A DNA stretch of 8,783 bases from Methanoregula sp. Its GTDB lineage: Archaea > Halobacteriota > Methanomicrobia > Methanomicrobiales > Methanospirillaceae. A program made the position numbers and the translations under genes. Shown piece after piece: positions 1 through 7,372 of this stretch. The notes under the pieces were generated by a model. It saw only the letters and a list, made by a program, of their open reading frames with translations. It did not search any database and was not told the origin of the DNA. Where the stretch lies: positions 1-8,783 of the forward strand of contig JAPKXT010000069.1 in NCBI GenBank assembly GCA_026394695.1. The letters are read 5' to 3'. Numbering within the stretch: the first letter of the stretch is position 1; each line of letters opens with the position of its first letter.

Positions 1-9
1 AAAGGAGGT
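1..9 (+). promoter_or_regulatory. Ribosome binding site of the desulfoferrodoxin gene
   Basis: The motif AAAGGAGGT is a near-perfect Shine-Dalgarno sequence complementary to the 3' end of archaeal/bacterial 16S rRNA. It ends six bases before the ATG at 16. This spacing favours that ATG over the in-frame ATG at 25. The promoter lies outside the window. Confidence 0.85.
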
Positions 10-15
10 AGGATT

Positions 16-396
16 ATGACAAAAATGTTTGAAGTATACAAGTGTGAAGTATGCGGAAACATCATAAAAGTTGTCCATGCATCCGGTGGATCCCTGGTCT
101 GTTGCGGGAAACCGATGGTCCTGCAACTGGAAAAGACTGCTGACCAGGGTAAAGAGAAACACGTTCCGGTCATCGAGAAATCCACAAAAGGGATCCTTGT
201 CAGAATCGGGTCCATTCCTCATCCGATGGAAGAGAAGCACTATCTGGAGTGGGTTGAGGTAAGGGTCGGGGAAAATGTATTCATCCGTGGTTTTAAACCC
301 GGGGAAAAACCCGAAGCTGAGTTCTGTATTGCTGACACAAATGTCAAGGCACGGGTATATTGTAATGTGCACGGGCTCTGGACAAACAAGACTTAA
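16..396 (+). CDS. dfx: Desulfoferrodoxin (class I superoxide reductase)
   Basis: This soluble cytoplasmic iron protein reduces superoxide to hydrogen peroxide without producing oxygen, a typical oxidative-stress defence in anaerobes. The 126-residue product has the full two-domain class I layout. Residues 1-37 form a desulforedoxin-like domain whose four cysteines (C10, C13, C29, C30) would hold the structural Fe(SCys)4 centre. Residues 38-126 form the superoxide reductase domain. Its catalytic Fe ligands are all present: H49, H69, H75, C116 and H119, with the conserved E47-K48 pair before the first histidine. Both the numbering and the spacing match the well-studied Desulfovibrio proteins, so both centres should be functional. 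Electrons normally come from rubredoxin, which is not encoded here. The start is fixed by the strong ribosome binding site. The next gene is 294 bases away and functionally unrelated, so this gene probably ends its own transcript. Confidence 0.96.
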   Translation: MTKMFEVYKCEVCGNIIKVVHASGGSLVCCGKPMVLQLEKTADQGKEKHVPVIEKSTKGILVRIGSIPHPMEEKHYLEWVEVRVGENVFIRGFKPGEKPEAEFCIADTNVKARVYCNVHGLWTNKT

Positions 397-449
397 CAAA
401 AAAGGGAAAAATCGGTCTGTTGAAACCCTCATAGAAACAAACAATCGCT

Positions 450-505
450 CTTGGGGGCTCCAGCATATCGAGCTTCCGCCCCCGCCGCTCGGGGATCCCC
501 CCTAT
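450..505. repeat. GC-rich intergenic hairpin island (REP-like)
   Basis: Within otherwise AT-rich intergenic DNA, this stretch carries several overlapping inverted repeats. GGGGGC (453-458) pairs with GCCCCC (478-483). GCTC (457-460) pairs with GAGC (470-473). CCCCG (480-484) pairs with CGGGG (490-494) across a five-base loop. GGGGATCCCC (491-500) is a perfect palindrome. These stems compete, so only some can form together. The position, 50-100 bases after the dfx stop codon, would suit a 3' UTR structure or a dispersed palindromic repeat. Which of these it is cannot be decided from one copy. No protein in this stretch is credible. Confidence 0.45.
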
Positions 506-562
506 TGCGATAACTCCTGATAAGGTTGAAAAATACTCCGAAAAAAGAGGGGGTCACCTTCG

Positions 563-570
563 TTTTTTTT
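563..570 (+). terminator. T8 run, probable archaeal terminator of dfx
   Basis: Eight consecutive T residues follow the dfx gene by about 170 bases. Archaeal RNA polymerase terminates efficiently at U-rich tracts without needing a hairpin. The run comes after the structured island and before the putative trkH control region, which is where the dfx transcript would be expected to end. A short imperfect stem (AGAGG/CCTTC region) lies just upstream but is weak. Confidence 0.5.
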
Positions 571-638
571 AAGTCAACGAAAAGATGAACAAAATTAGGT
601 TTTCAACAGAGCCGAAAAAATCTAAAAATCTTATTTTT

Positions 639-664
639 GCAGACAAACACTGCAGGCAAACACT
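639..664 (+). repeat. 13-bp imperfect tandem repeat upstream of trkH
   Basis: GCAGACAAACACT (639-651) is followed directly by GCAGGCAAACACT (652-664), two copies differing at one base. The pair sits 26 bases before the trkH start codon, next to an AT-rich inverted repeat AAAAAT-CTT-ATTTTT (624-638). Direct repeats at core-promoter distance are candidate operator sites for a regulator, but no binding protein can be named. Confidence 0.4.
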
Positions 665-690
665 AATAGAGAACAAGCGGTAACCCAATA

Positions 691-2151
691 GTGATGCAAC
701 GGCTTTCGCATCTCTCCACGATTATTGCAGATGTCGGGGATATTTTCACCTTTATCGCGCCATTAACCGCTGTTCCTGTTATTGTTGCACTACTCTATTA
801 CGAGTGGGACATGCTCCTGCCCATGGCAGCAGTTCCGGCGACGTTCTTTATTCTTGGTATGGTGTTACGGACCCTTCCCCGGACTAACCGGGGAGTAAGG
901 CTTTCTACGGCTATGTGTTCGGTAGCGCTTTTCTGGCTTACCTGTGCAATGGTGAGCGGGATCCCGTTCATGCTTGGGTTGCACATGGGGTTCACCGATG
1001 CATTCTTTGAAGGGATGGCAGGATGGACGGGCACAGCATTTTCTATGATCAGTTCGCTTGAGACCGCTCCCCATGCTCTCCTTTTCTGGCGATCCTATAT
1101 GCAATGGATTGGGGGCATCGGTATTATTGCATTCATGATCGCACTCGCGAGCAGTACTGGTCTTTTCAGCTCAAAGCTCTTCCGCACCGAGGGCCGGGAT
1201 GAACCACTGATGCCCAGCGTGATTGCAACCGGGCGGGCACTCTGGAAGATTTACGGGATACTCACATTTTTTGCCATCAGTCTTATCCTGTTTACCGGGC
1301 TCTCGTTATGGGAATCGGTCAATCTGGCCCTCTCGGCAATATCCAGCGGCGGTTTTACCCTGCACGAAGGGGGAATCCTGTATTATAACAATAATGCACT
1401 GCAACTGATCCTGATCCCCATTATGATCGCCGGCGCCCTGCCGTTCAAACTCTATTATCAGATTATTGAAAACCGGCGATGGAGTCTTTTTGGGGATGAA
1501 CAGGTCAAACTGTTCTTTCTTTTTACCGGAATCGGGGTTGCAGTACTAACCTATGACCTGGTTTTTTTTGGGAACCTGGAAATCCTCACGGCACTGAACC
1601 AGAGTATCTTTATGAGCGTGTCAACCCTCACAACCACCGGTTTCCAGAATGTTAACCTGCGGTCCTGGGCGAGTGTTACCCTGCTGTTCTTAACCCTGCT
1701 TACCTTTATTGGCGGGGCCTCGGGCAGTACTGCCGGCGGTATCAAACTCAACCGGGTTGCACTTGCCTTCCGTGCACTGCTCTGGTGGTTCCGCAGGCTC
1801 ATTGTCAGCGGGAAAGTTCTCCAGCCCTTCAGGATCGAAGGCAGGGTAATCCCCCGGGCAACCGCAGAACTTGAGGCTTCAAAGAACATGCTCATCATCA
1901 TCCTCTCGGTAGTCACTGTCTTTATTGCCACGCTTGCGGTACTGCAGTTCCATCTCACAACCTACTCCATCACCGACATCGTCTTCGAAGTTGTATCCGC
2001 ATTCTCTACGTGCGGTGCCAGTACCGGGTACGTGTCTCCGGATATGCCGGTGATCTCAAAGTGGATCTTTATCGGGGTGATGTGGCTGGGGCGGCTCGAA
2101 GTGATCCCGGTGGTGATGCTCTTTATTGCCATATTCCGGGGACCTGACTGA
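691..2151 (+). CDS. trkH: TrkH-family potassium uptake channel subunit
   Basis: This integral membrane protein should conduct K+ (or Na+) into the cell as part of a Trk/Ktr system gated by a cytoplasmic TrkA/KtrA nucleotide-binding ring. The 486-residue length is normal for the family. The four M1-P-M2 repeats are visible. The filter glycines lie in loops around W112-T113-G114-T115, S219-G220-G221-F222, T315-T316-G317-F318 and T440-C441-G442. The intramembrane gating motif GGASGSTAGG occupies residues 341-350, and the conserved GRLE motif lies near the C-terminus. The start is GTG 691 or the adjacent ATG 694. No good Shine-Dalgarno motif precedes either, so the mRNA may be leaderless or weakly initiated. 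No TrkA gene is in the window, so the partner must be encoded elsewhere or upstream of the left edge. A KtrB-like assignment is possible, but the length and motifs favour TrkH. Confidence 0.93.
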   Translation: MMQRLSHLSTIIADVGDIFTFIAPLTAVPVIVALLYYEWDMLLPMAAVPATFFILGMVLRTLPRTNRGVRLSTAMCSVALFWLTCAMVSGIPFMLGLHMGFTDAFFEGMAGWTGTAFSMISSLETAPHALLFWRSYMQWIGGIGIIAFMIALASSTGLFSSKLFRTEGRDEPLMPSVIATGRALWKIYGILTFFAISLILFTGLSLWESVNLALSAISSGGFTLHEGGILYYNNNALQLILIPIMIAGALPFKLYYQIIENRRWSLFGDEQVKLFFLFTGIGVAVLTYDLVFFGNLEILTALNQSIFMSVSTLTTTGFQNVNLRSWASVTLLFLTLLTFIGGASGSTAGGIKLNRVALAFRALLWWFRRLIVSGKVLQPFRIEGRVIPRATAELEASKNMLIIILSVVTVFIATLAVLQFHLTTYSITDIVFEVVSAFSTCGASTGYVSPDMPVISKWIFIGVMWLGRLEVIPVVMLFIAIFRGPD

Positions 2152-2468
2152 ATATCCCGGTCACCTGACAACGACAGACGCAACAAAGGAAAGATGCAAC
2201 GCAACTTTACTTTTCAAAACAGGAATTGCCGATACTTTTCAGAACAAACATCCTGCGCAAAGTTGTTTTAAATGCTCTAATCTCCGAACAAACCCTAATT
2301 TGAAAGGTGACTGTTGTGGGATCACATTTCCTATGGAGCGGAGCCCGAATCATGTCCTGATTGTCGGATATGTCAAAAGTGGTATTTTCTGTGGAGGCGT
2401 CAGGAACTTCCAAACTTATTCCCCATACTAATAGTATTTAAAATGCTGGAGTTTTATCTAAAAGTCTA

Positions 2469-2500
2469 ACTTAAATAACCCAAATTACCACCCGTTTGGG
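2469..2500 (+). promoter_or_regulatory. TATA-like box overlapping an inverted repeat
   Basis: ACTTAAATA (2469-2477) resembles an archaeal TATA box. It is followed directly by the inverted repeat CCCAAA (2479-2484) and TTTGGG (2495-2500), which spans the expected distance to a transcription start. This is a plausible promoter with an operator-like palindrome. However, no gene begins nearby: the next start codon used is about 590 bases downstream. It would therefore have to drive a non-coding RNA or a very long leader. Confidence 0.25.
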
Positions 2501-2775
2501 ATTTTGAAGAATATATGTTGATTCGTGTTACTTTTATGGATGTTTATGCAACCAGATACGCACCACGATACATGATAAAAGAGTGATTTTGGAATGGTTG
2601 AAATTACCGGAAGGCGCAGCATCGATTTTAGAGCCTTTGGTGGCTAATAGGTGAGGTGCAAATCTGCCGTATTTTGGCAAACAGGGCGATATTAAGGTTT
2701 ATTTTCCACAGGAGCGGTAAAGGGGAGATTTACAGGGTTTTCCGGTATTAACATGGATGTCGGGAAGGGAAACGG

Positions 2776-2818
2776 AGCCCCAAATGGGCTAATTCTCTCT
2801 TATGTCGCTTAGCCCGTT
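2776..2818 (+). other. Competing RNA stem-loops
   Basis: GGGCT (2786-2790) can pair upstream with AGCCC (2776-2780) across a five-base loop. Alternatively, it can pair downstream as part of AATGGGCTAA (2783-2792) with TTAGCCCGTT (2809-2818), a 10-bp stem with one G-U pair. The two stems are mutually exclusive. This is the arrangement seen in switching leaders, but there is no recognised riboswitch consensus and no gene immediately downstream. Confidence 0.25.
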
Positions 2819-2970
2819 ATACCAGATTATCTAACCTACGGGGAGAAATCGGGAACCTGTCCCCCCACCACAATCATTAAGTTGAACGCCGCTATTCATC
2901 ACTTACATATACTCCTGAGAAAATAAAAACGGAATCACGAAAATCCATTATGATACGTTACGTTTCCGCA

Positions 2971-2991
2971 GGTTATCACTCCTGTGATACC
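2971..2991 (+). promoter_or_regulatory. Bulged hairpin or dyad upstream of the CheB-CheR gene
   Basis: GGT-T-ATCAC, loop TCCT, GTGAT-ACC forms an eight-pair stem with one bulged T. It lies about 100 bases before the start codon at 3092. It could be a regulator-binding dyad or part of the 5' leader. TATA-like tracts lie both upstream (around 2904-2911) and downstream (AAAATATT at 3027-3034), so its position relative to the transcription start is uncertain. Confidence 0.3.
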
Positions 2992-3078
2992 GGGCGAACA
3001 AGAGAATATGCTGTTACCGTGCGCTGAAAATATTGCACAGGATCTCTGAATTGGTAAATGGCCTCATAAAGTATCCCT

Positions 3079-3084
3079 AAGGTG
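3079..3084 (+). promoter_or_regulatory. Ribosome binding site deciding the CheB-CheR start
   Basis: AAGGTG ends seven bases before ATG 3092 and matches part of the archaeal GGAGGTG consensus. The upstream in-frame GTG at 3086 would leave only one base of spacing, so ATG 3092 is the better start. The difference is only two residues. Confidence 0.6.
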
Positions 3085-3091
3085 TGTGACA

Positions 3092-6000
3092 ATGAAAAAA
3101 ACCAAGACGACCCCTTTGCCAGAACAAGCCGGGACGCCCCTGAAACAAAATACCCGGGCTAAGAAAATCAAAGAGGACAACACCCGCACGGTGAACTTCC
3201 CCATCATCGGGATCGGCGCCTCAGCCGGGGGACTCGAAGCGTTTGAACTCTTCTTCAAAACAATGCCGGTCGATAGCGGCATGGCGTTTGTGCTCGTCCC
3301 CCACCTTGACCCGGGCCATGCAAGCCTGCTCTCTGATATCCTCCAGCGGAACACCACCATGCCGGTCCATGAGGTGCAGGACCAGACAACAATTCAGCCC
3401 AACCATGTCTATATCATCCCGCCTGGCAAGGACATGGCAATCTTCCATGGCACTCTCAACCTGAGTGTCCCGGAAAAGACACGGGGACTGCGGTTACCCA
3501 TCGACTCTTTTTTCCGCTCGCTTGCCGAGGACCAGGGCGAACGAGCGATCTGCGTGATCCTCTCGGGCAGCGGGTCGGACGGCACGCTCGGACTCCGGGC
3601 AATCCACGGGGCAGGCGGGGTCTCCTTTGTTCAGGAACCATCCACGGCAAAGTATGACGGAATGCCGTCAAGCGCGGTCCAGAGCGGTCTGGCCACCTAT
3701 GTGCTACCGGTTGATAAAATTCCGGAGCAGCTGGTCTCCTATGTTAAGACCATCGCTGATACCGGTGTTCACCCTGCCCCCCCGGTTCCCGCAGTAGTAA
3801 GTGCCATGAGACGTATCATGATGCTCCTGCGGTCAAAGACCGGGAACGATTTTTCCCTGTACAAGCAGAGCACGATCAATCGCAGGATAGAACGGCGGAT
3901 GGTAGTGCATAACCTTAAGGAAATGGACGCGTACGCCCGGTACCTTCAGGAAAACTCCACCGAGGTTCACATCCTTTTTAAAGAACTGCTCATCAACGTG
4001 ACCAGCTTCTTCCGGGACAAAGAAGCGTTTGAAGCGCTGAATAAAGAGGCACTGCCCCGGCTGTTTGAGAATAAACCGGAAGACTATATCTTCCGGATCT
4101 GGGTGCCGGGGTGCGCCTCCGGTGAAGAAGCCTTCTCGCTTGCCATACTCTTCCGGGAGTATATGGAAGGCATCAAACAGGAGTTCAGGCTCCAGATCTA
4201 TGCTACGGATATCGATGACGATGCGATCACAACTGCACGGGCAGGCTTGTACCCGGCCAACATCGCCATCGATGTCTCACCTGATCGGCTGCGACGGTTC
4301 TTTGTAAAAGAGGAGACCAGCTTCCGGATAAAAAAAGAGATCCGGGAGTTGGTCGTTTTTGCGGTTCAGAACGTGATCAAAGACCCGCCATTCACCAGGA
4401 TGGACCTGATCAGCTGCCGGAACCTGCTGATCTATCTTGATACCGAACTCCAGAACCGTGTGATTCCGGCGTTCCATTATGCGCTCAAACCGGAAGGGGT
4501 GCTCTTCCTGAGCCCGTCTGAGGGCATCGGGAATTTCACTGATCTCTTCGGACCGCTCGATAAAAAGTGGAAGATCTATTATACCAAAACCTCCGTATTG
4601 TCCGCCCGGACCCTTATCGCCCAGCGCTTCACATGGACCGGCGAACATGCTGGAACAGTACCGGTCGAGGCTGGTGTCAAGAGAGATAAAACAAACTTTG
4701 CCGAGCTCACAAAACGCGTGCTCCTCCAGTCCTTTGCCCCCCCGTCCGTCATCACAGATGAGGAAGGAAACATTATCTATGTGCACGGTGACACCGGGAA
4801 GTACCTCCAGCCGGCACAGGGGCAGGTAAGTATCAATGTCATCGATATGGCACGCGAGGGACTGCAGCGGGACTTACGCTCTGCCATCCAGAACGCCATC
4901 GCAAAAAAGAGACCTGCTGTCGTAAAAAACCTGCCGGTCAGGACGAACAGCGATATTCACGGGGTTGATCTCACGGTTCGGCCGCTTACCGACCCGGAGG
5001 CAACCCGGGATCTGTTGCTTATCAGTTTCCATGATGCTGTGCTGCTTCCACCGGAGAAAAGCACCCGCAGGAAACGTGTTACCGCAAAAGGGGAGTCAAA
5101 GCGTGTGGAGGAACTCGAGCAGGATCTTGCGTACACAAAAGAGAATCTTCAGGCGACCATAGAGGAGATGCAGGCAGCAAACGAGGAACTCAAATCCACC
5201 AATGAAGAACTGCAATCAACCAATGAAGAATTCCAGTCCACCAATGAGGAACTCGAAACGTCAAAAGAGGAACTCCAGTCGGTCAATGAAGAGATCGTGA
5301 CGGTAAACGCGGAACTCCAGGGAAAGATCGAGCAGCTCACCGAAATCCAGAATGACATGAAGAACCTGTTAGAGAACGTCAATATCGGCACGATATTTTT
5401 AGACGACCATCTCGCCATCAAGCGGTTCACCCGTGAAGCAACAAAAGTGTTCCGGTTAATGGCGTTGGATACAGGACGTCCGCTCGCAGACATCCGGTCA
5501 CTGATCCCGGATGTGGACCTGATCCCCGATGCACAAGGAGTACTTAACTCGCTCATACCCTGGGAGAAACAGGTGTGCACGACCAGTAACGAGTGGTTCC
5601 TTGTCCGCATCAAGCCGTACCGCACGTTGGAGAACGTCATAGGTGGCGTGGTGCTGACGTTCTCCGATATCACTGCATTAAAAGCGGTCGAAGATAAGGT
5701 CACGGTCGCCCGCAATTATGCGCAAAATATCGTGGACACGGTCCGTGAGCCATTGATCGTCATGAACGGCAACTTTGAGGTGATCTCTGCGAGCCGGGCG
5801 TTCTACCAATTTTTCAGAGTTACACCGGAAGAGACGCTAGGGCATGTGCTTTTCATGCTGGGTGACCGGCAATGGGACATCCCAGGACTCCACGAGCTGC
5901 TGGAGACCATACTGCCGAAGAACACGAGTTTTGAGAATTTCGTTGTTGAGCATGATTTCCCCGGTATCGGGCTCAGGACCATAGTGTTAAACGCCCGCCG

Positions 6001-6109
6001 TATCCATGGCGAAGCGGGGAAGACACACTTCATTCTTCTTGCAATAGAAGATATTACATCGCAGGGGAGTGGCGAAGAAGGACACAAAACCGACAGGAAA
6101 GACCGGTAG
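3092..6109 (+). CDS. CheB-CheR fusion with PAS domains and heptad coiled coil
   Basis: This is a cytoplasmic sensory protein of 1005 residues joining the two chemotaxis adaptation enzymes. After a basic, unstructured N-terminus (1-33) comes a CheB methylesterase domain (about 36-228) with its catalytic triad intact: S44 in GASAGG, H71 in VPHLDP and D163 in GSGSDG. The CheR glutamate methyltransferase follows (about 239-500). It has the TSFFRD motif (304-309), the SAM-binding GCASGEEA loop (340-347), ATDID (D373, D375) and SCRNLLIYL (from 441). Next are a PAS-like segment (about 537-648), a coiled coil (about 670-755), a PAS_10-type domain (about 758-870) and a terminal PAS (875-986). There is no receiver domain before CheB, so its activity is not controlled by CheB-type phosphorylation. 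Many bacterial relatives end in a histidine kinase; this one stops after PAS, and separate kinases follow nine bases later in the same operon. Its methylation substrate is unknown. Confidence 0.92.
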   Translation: MKKTKTTPLPEQAGTPLKQNTRAKKIKEDNTRTVNFPIIGIGASAGGLEAFELFFKTMPVDSGMAFVLVPHLDPGHASLLSDILQRNTTMPVHEVQDQTTIQPNHVYIIPPGKDMAIFHGTLNLSVPEKTRGLRLPIDSFFRSLAEDQGERAICVILSGSGSDGTLGLRAIHGAGGVSFVQEPSTAKYDGMPSSAVQSGLATYVLPVDKIPEQLVSYVKTIADTGVHPAPPVPAVVSAMRRIMMLLRSKTGNDFSLYKQSTINRRIERRMVVHNLKEMDAYARYLQENSTEVHILFKELLINVTSFFRDKEAFEALNKEALPRLFENKPEDYIFRIWVPGCASGEEAFSLAILFREYMEGIKQEFRLQIYATDIDDDAITTARAGLYPANIAIDVSPDRLRRFFVKEETSFRIKKEIRELVVFAVQNVIKDPPFTRMDLISCRNLLIYLDTELQNRVIPAFHYALKPEGVLFLSPSEGIGNFTDLFGPLDKKWKIYYTKTSVLSARTLIAQRFTWTGEHAGTVPVEAGVKRDKTNFAELTKRVLLQSFAPPSVITDEEGNIIYVHGDTGKYLQPAQGQVSINVIDMAREGLQRDLRSAIQNAIAKKRPAVVKNLPVRTNSDIHGVDLTVRPLTDPEATRDLLLISFHDAVLLPPEKSTRRKRVTAKGESKRVEELEQDLAYTKENLQATIEEMQAANEELKSTNEELQSTNEEFQSTNEELETSKEELQSVNEEIVTVNAELQGKIEQLTEIQNDMKNLLENVNIGTIFLDDHLAIKRFTREATKVFRLMALDTGRPLADIRSLIPDVDLIPDAQGVLNSLIPWEKQVCTTSNEWFLVRIKPYRTLENVIGGVVLTFSDITALKAVEDKVTVARNYAQNIVDTVREPLIVMNGNFEVISASRAFYQFFRVTPEETLGHVLFMLGDRQWDIPGLHELLETILPKNTSFENFVVEHDFPGIGLRTIVLNARRIHGEAGKTHFILLAIEDITSQGSGEEGHKTDRKDR
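5180..5326 (+). repeat. Seven in-frame 21-bp repeats encoding NEELxST heptads
   Basis: Residues 697-745 of the CheB-CheR protein are seven consecutive heptads: NEELKST, NEELQST, NEEFQST, NEELETS, KEELQSV, NEEIVTV and NAELQGK. Leucine, isoleucine or phenylalanine recurs at one heptad position, and glutamates fill the surface positions. This predicts a dimeric coiled coil linking the enzymatic half to the PAS half. The same glutamate-rich linker is known in CheB/CheR/PAS proteins generally. The first copies are the most alike, indicating internal 21-bp duplication followed by drift. Confidence 0.8.
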
Positions 6110-6118
6110 AGGGACTAA

Positions 6119-7372
6119 ATGGCCGTGGGAAAGAAGAAACCGGAAGAAAAGAACACGGATCCCGTGAGTATGGAACGTTCGTTGCGGGACGATGCAGAGG
6201 AACATCTCGCACGTTCCCCGGAGCGTTCTCCCGACTTAAAGGGGCAGACAGCAGAAGCACTCATCCACGAACTCCGGGTGCACCAGATCGAGCTCGAAAC
6301 ACAGGCAGAGGAACTCAGGAGGGCTCATCTTGCACTGGAGGAGTCGCGGGACAAGTACCGTGACCTCTACGAGTTTGCCCCGCTGGGGTATCTCACGCTC
6401 AATGACAAGGCACTGATAACAGATGCCAATCTTACTGCTGCAACGCTGCTCGGTATTGAGCGGCGCAAGCTGCTCAGGGCTCCATTCAGCAAATTTATGC
6501 CGGAAAAAGATTCCGACCCGTGGCGCCAATATTTCATGAACGTGCTCAGTAAAAGGGGAAAACAGACCTGCACCCTCATGCTCACTAAGGGTGACGGTTC
6601 CTTGTTCCCTGCCCGGCTGGAAGGGGTCAGGATTTCTGATAGCAGCGAAGGTACCCCAACGGTAAGAGTGGCAATCAGCGACATTACGGATATCCGGCAG
6701 GTGGAGGATGCACTGCGCCTGTCCAATAAAAAACTCAACCTCCTCTCAGGCATCACCCGGCACGATATCAACAACCAGATTCTGACGCTGAATGGGTTTC
6801 TTGGGTATTTACACAAAAAAGCTCCGGATCCAACACTGGATGACTATTTCACAAAGATCACGCAGGCAAGTTCCCGGATTACCGCCATTATCCAGTTCAC
6901 CAAAGAATACGAGAAGATCGGGGTCAATGCCCCGGTCTGGCAGAACTGCCGCACCCTCGTAAACACTGCGGCAAAGCAAGCTCCGCTCGGACGGGTCACG
7001 GTGAAGAACGATCTGCCTGCCGGTGCAGAAGTGTTTGCTGATCCGCTGATTGTCAAGGTCTGTTACAACCTGATAGACAACGCTGTGCGGTATGGGGGGA
7101 AGATCACGACCATCCGGTTCGCGTTAGAAGAACACGGTGGCGATAATGTCGTGGTGTGTGAAGATGATGGTGAAGGTGTCCCTGCAGAGGAGAAGGAGTG
7201 GATCTTCGACCGGGGATTCGGAAAGAACACCGGGCTTGGACTAACCCTTGCCCGGGAGATCCTTGACATCACCGGTATCACCATCCGCGAAACGGGAGAG
7301 GCGGGAAAAGGTGCCCGGTTTGAGATGACGGTGCCGAAAGGGATGTTGCGAACAGCCGGGAAGAGTGACTGA
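6119..7372 (+). CDS. Soluble PAS-domain sensor histidine kinase
   Basis: This predicted cytoplasmic two-component sensor kinase of 417 residues has no signal peptide or membrane segment. Residues 1-41 are charged and variable. Residues 42-72 form a Glu/Leu-rich helix (GQTAEALIHEL onward). Residues 73-198 are one PAS domain. The dimerisation/phosphotransfer helices start near 205, with the probable phosphoacceptor H215 in RHDINNQ, an H-box typical of methanogen kinases rather than the classic HELRTPL. The ATPase domain is complete: N321 in NLIDNAVRYGG (N box), DDGEGVP (349-355, G1) and GFGKNTGLGL (366-375, G2). There is no attached receiver domain, so the partner regulator is unknown. It starts nine bases after the CheB-CheR stop, with GAGGGA (6109-6114) as a possible ribosome binding site, and its stop overlaps the next gene. 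This implies co-transcription. Its N-terminal half is a close paralogue of the next gene's. Confidence 0.93.
   Translation: MAVGKKKPEEKNTDPVSMERSLRDDAEEHLARSPERSPDLKGQTAEALIHELRVHQIELETQAEELRRAHLALEESRDKYRDLYEFAPLGYLTLNDKALITDANLTAATLLGIERRKLLRAPFSKFMPEKDSDPWRQYFMNVLSKRGKQTCTLMLTKGDGSLFPARLEGVRISDSSEGTPTVRVAISDITDIRQVEDALRLSNKKLNLLSGITRHDINNQILTLNGFLGYLHKKAPDPTLDDYFTKITQASSRITAIIQFTKEYEKIGVNAPVWQNCRTLVNTAAKQAPLGRVTVKNDLPAGAEVFADPLIVKVCYNLIDNAVRYGGKITTIRFALEEHGGDNVVVCEDDGEGVPAEEKEWIFDRGFGKNTGLGLTLAREILDITGITIRETGEAGKGARFEMTVPKGMLRTAGKSD
6242..6412 (+). repeat. Duplicated block 1, copy A (helix plus PAS start)
   Basis: This block aligns without gaps to 7498-7668 with 15 mismatches in 171 bases by hand count (about 91% identity; 50 of 57 residues identical). 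It encodes the Glu/Leu helix and the first strands of the PAS domain of the first kinase. Confidence 0.85.
6593..6718 (+). repeat. Duplicated block 2, copy A (PAS end)
   Basis: This block aligns without gaps, at the same offset of 1256 bases, to 7849-7974 with 17 mismatches in 126 bases by hand count. The first 68 bases contain only four of these. It encodes the last PAS strands up to DITDIRQ. Similarity stops just after this block, where the transmitter domains begin. Confidence 0.85.

Larger units (their letters stand above)
2152..3085. other. Long intergenic region without a credible gene
   Basis: This gap of about 0.93 kb separates trkH from the signalling operon. All forward frames are broken by frequent stops. 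The few open stretches lack a ribosome binding site, have base use unlike the flanking genes and match no family I recognise. It does hold short structured elements: CCCAAA/TTTGGG at 2479-2500, AATGGGCTAA/TTAGCCCGTT at 2783-2818, GGGGA/TCCCC at 2840-2864 and a bulged hairpin at 2971-2991. AT-rich TATA-like tracts occur near 2440, 2470, 2905 and 3028. It may carry promoters, an unrecognised small RNA or decayed coding DNA. No tRNA, rRNA or CRISPR array is visible. Confidence 0.6.

Noticed and set aside
275..520. 81-codon forward frame starting inside dfx and ending in the GC-rich island.
   Set aside because: It overlaps the dfx coding region in another frame, and its proline-rich tail is just the translation of the palindromic island.
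2126..2431. 101-codon forward frame running from the end of trkH into the gap, with a CxxC and a CC pair in its second half.
   Set aside because: Its start lies inside trkH, no internal start has a ribosome binding site, and codon use is unlike the neighbouring genes. The cysteine pattern is probably chance, and I recognise no family.
2583..2654. Short frame from GTG encoding VILEWLKLPEGAASILEPL and a few more residues.
   Set aside because: Only 23 codons with no ribosome binding site. The peptide looks protein-like and could be a relic of a lost gene, but nothing supports a current gene.
5149..5715. 188-codon minus-strand frame rich in serine opposite the coiled coil.
   Set aside because: It is the antisense shadow of the Glu-rich heptad repeats in the CheB-CheR gene and has no independent signals.
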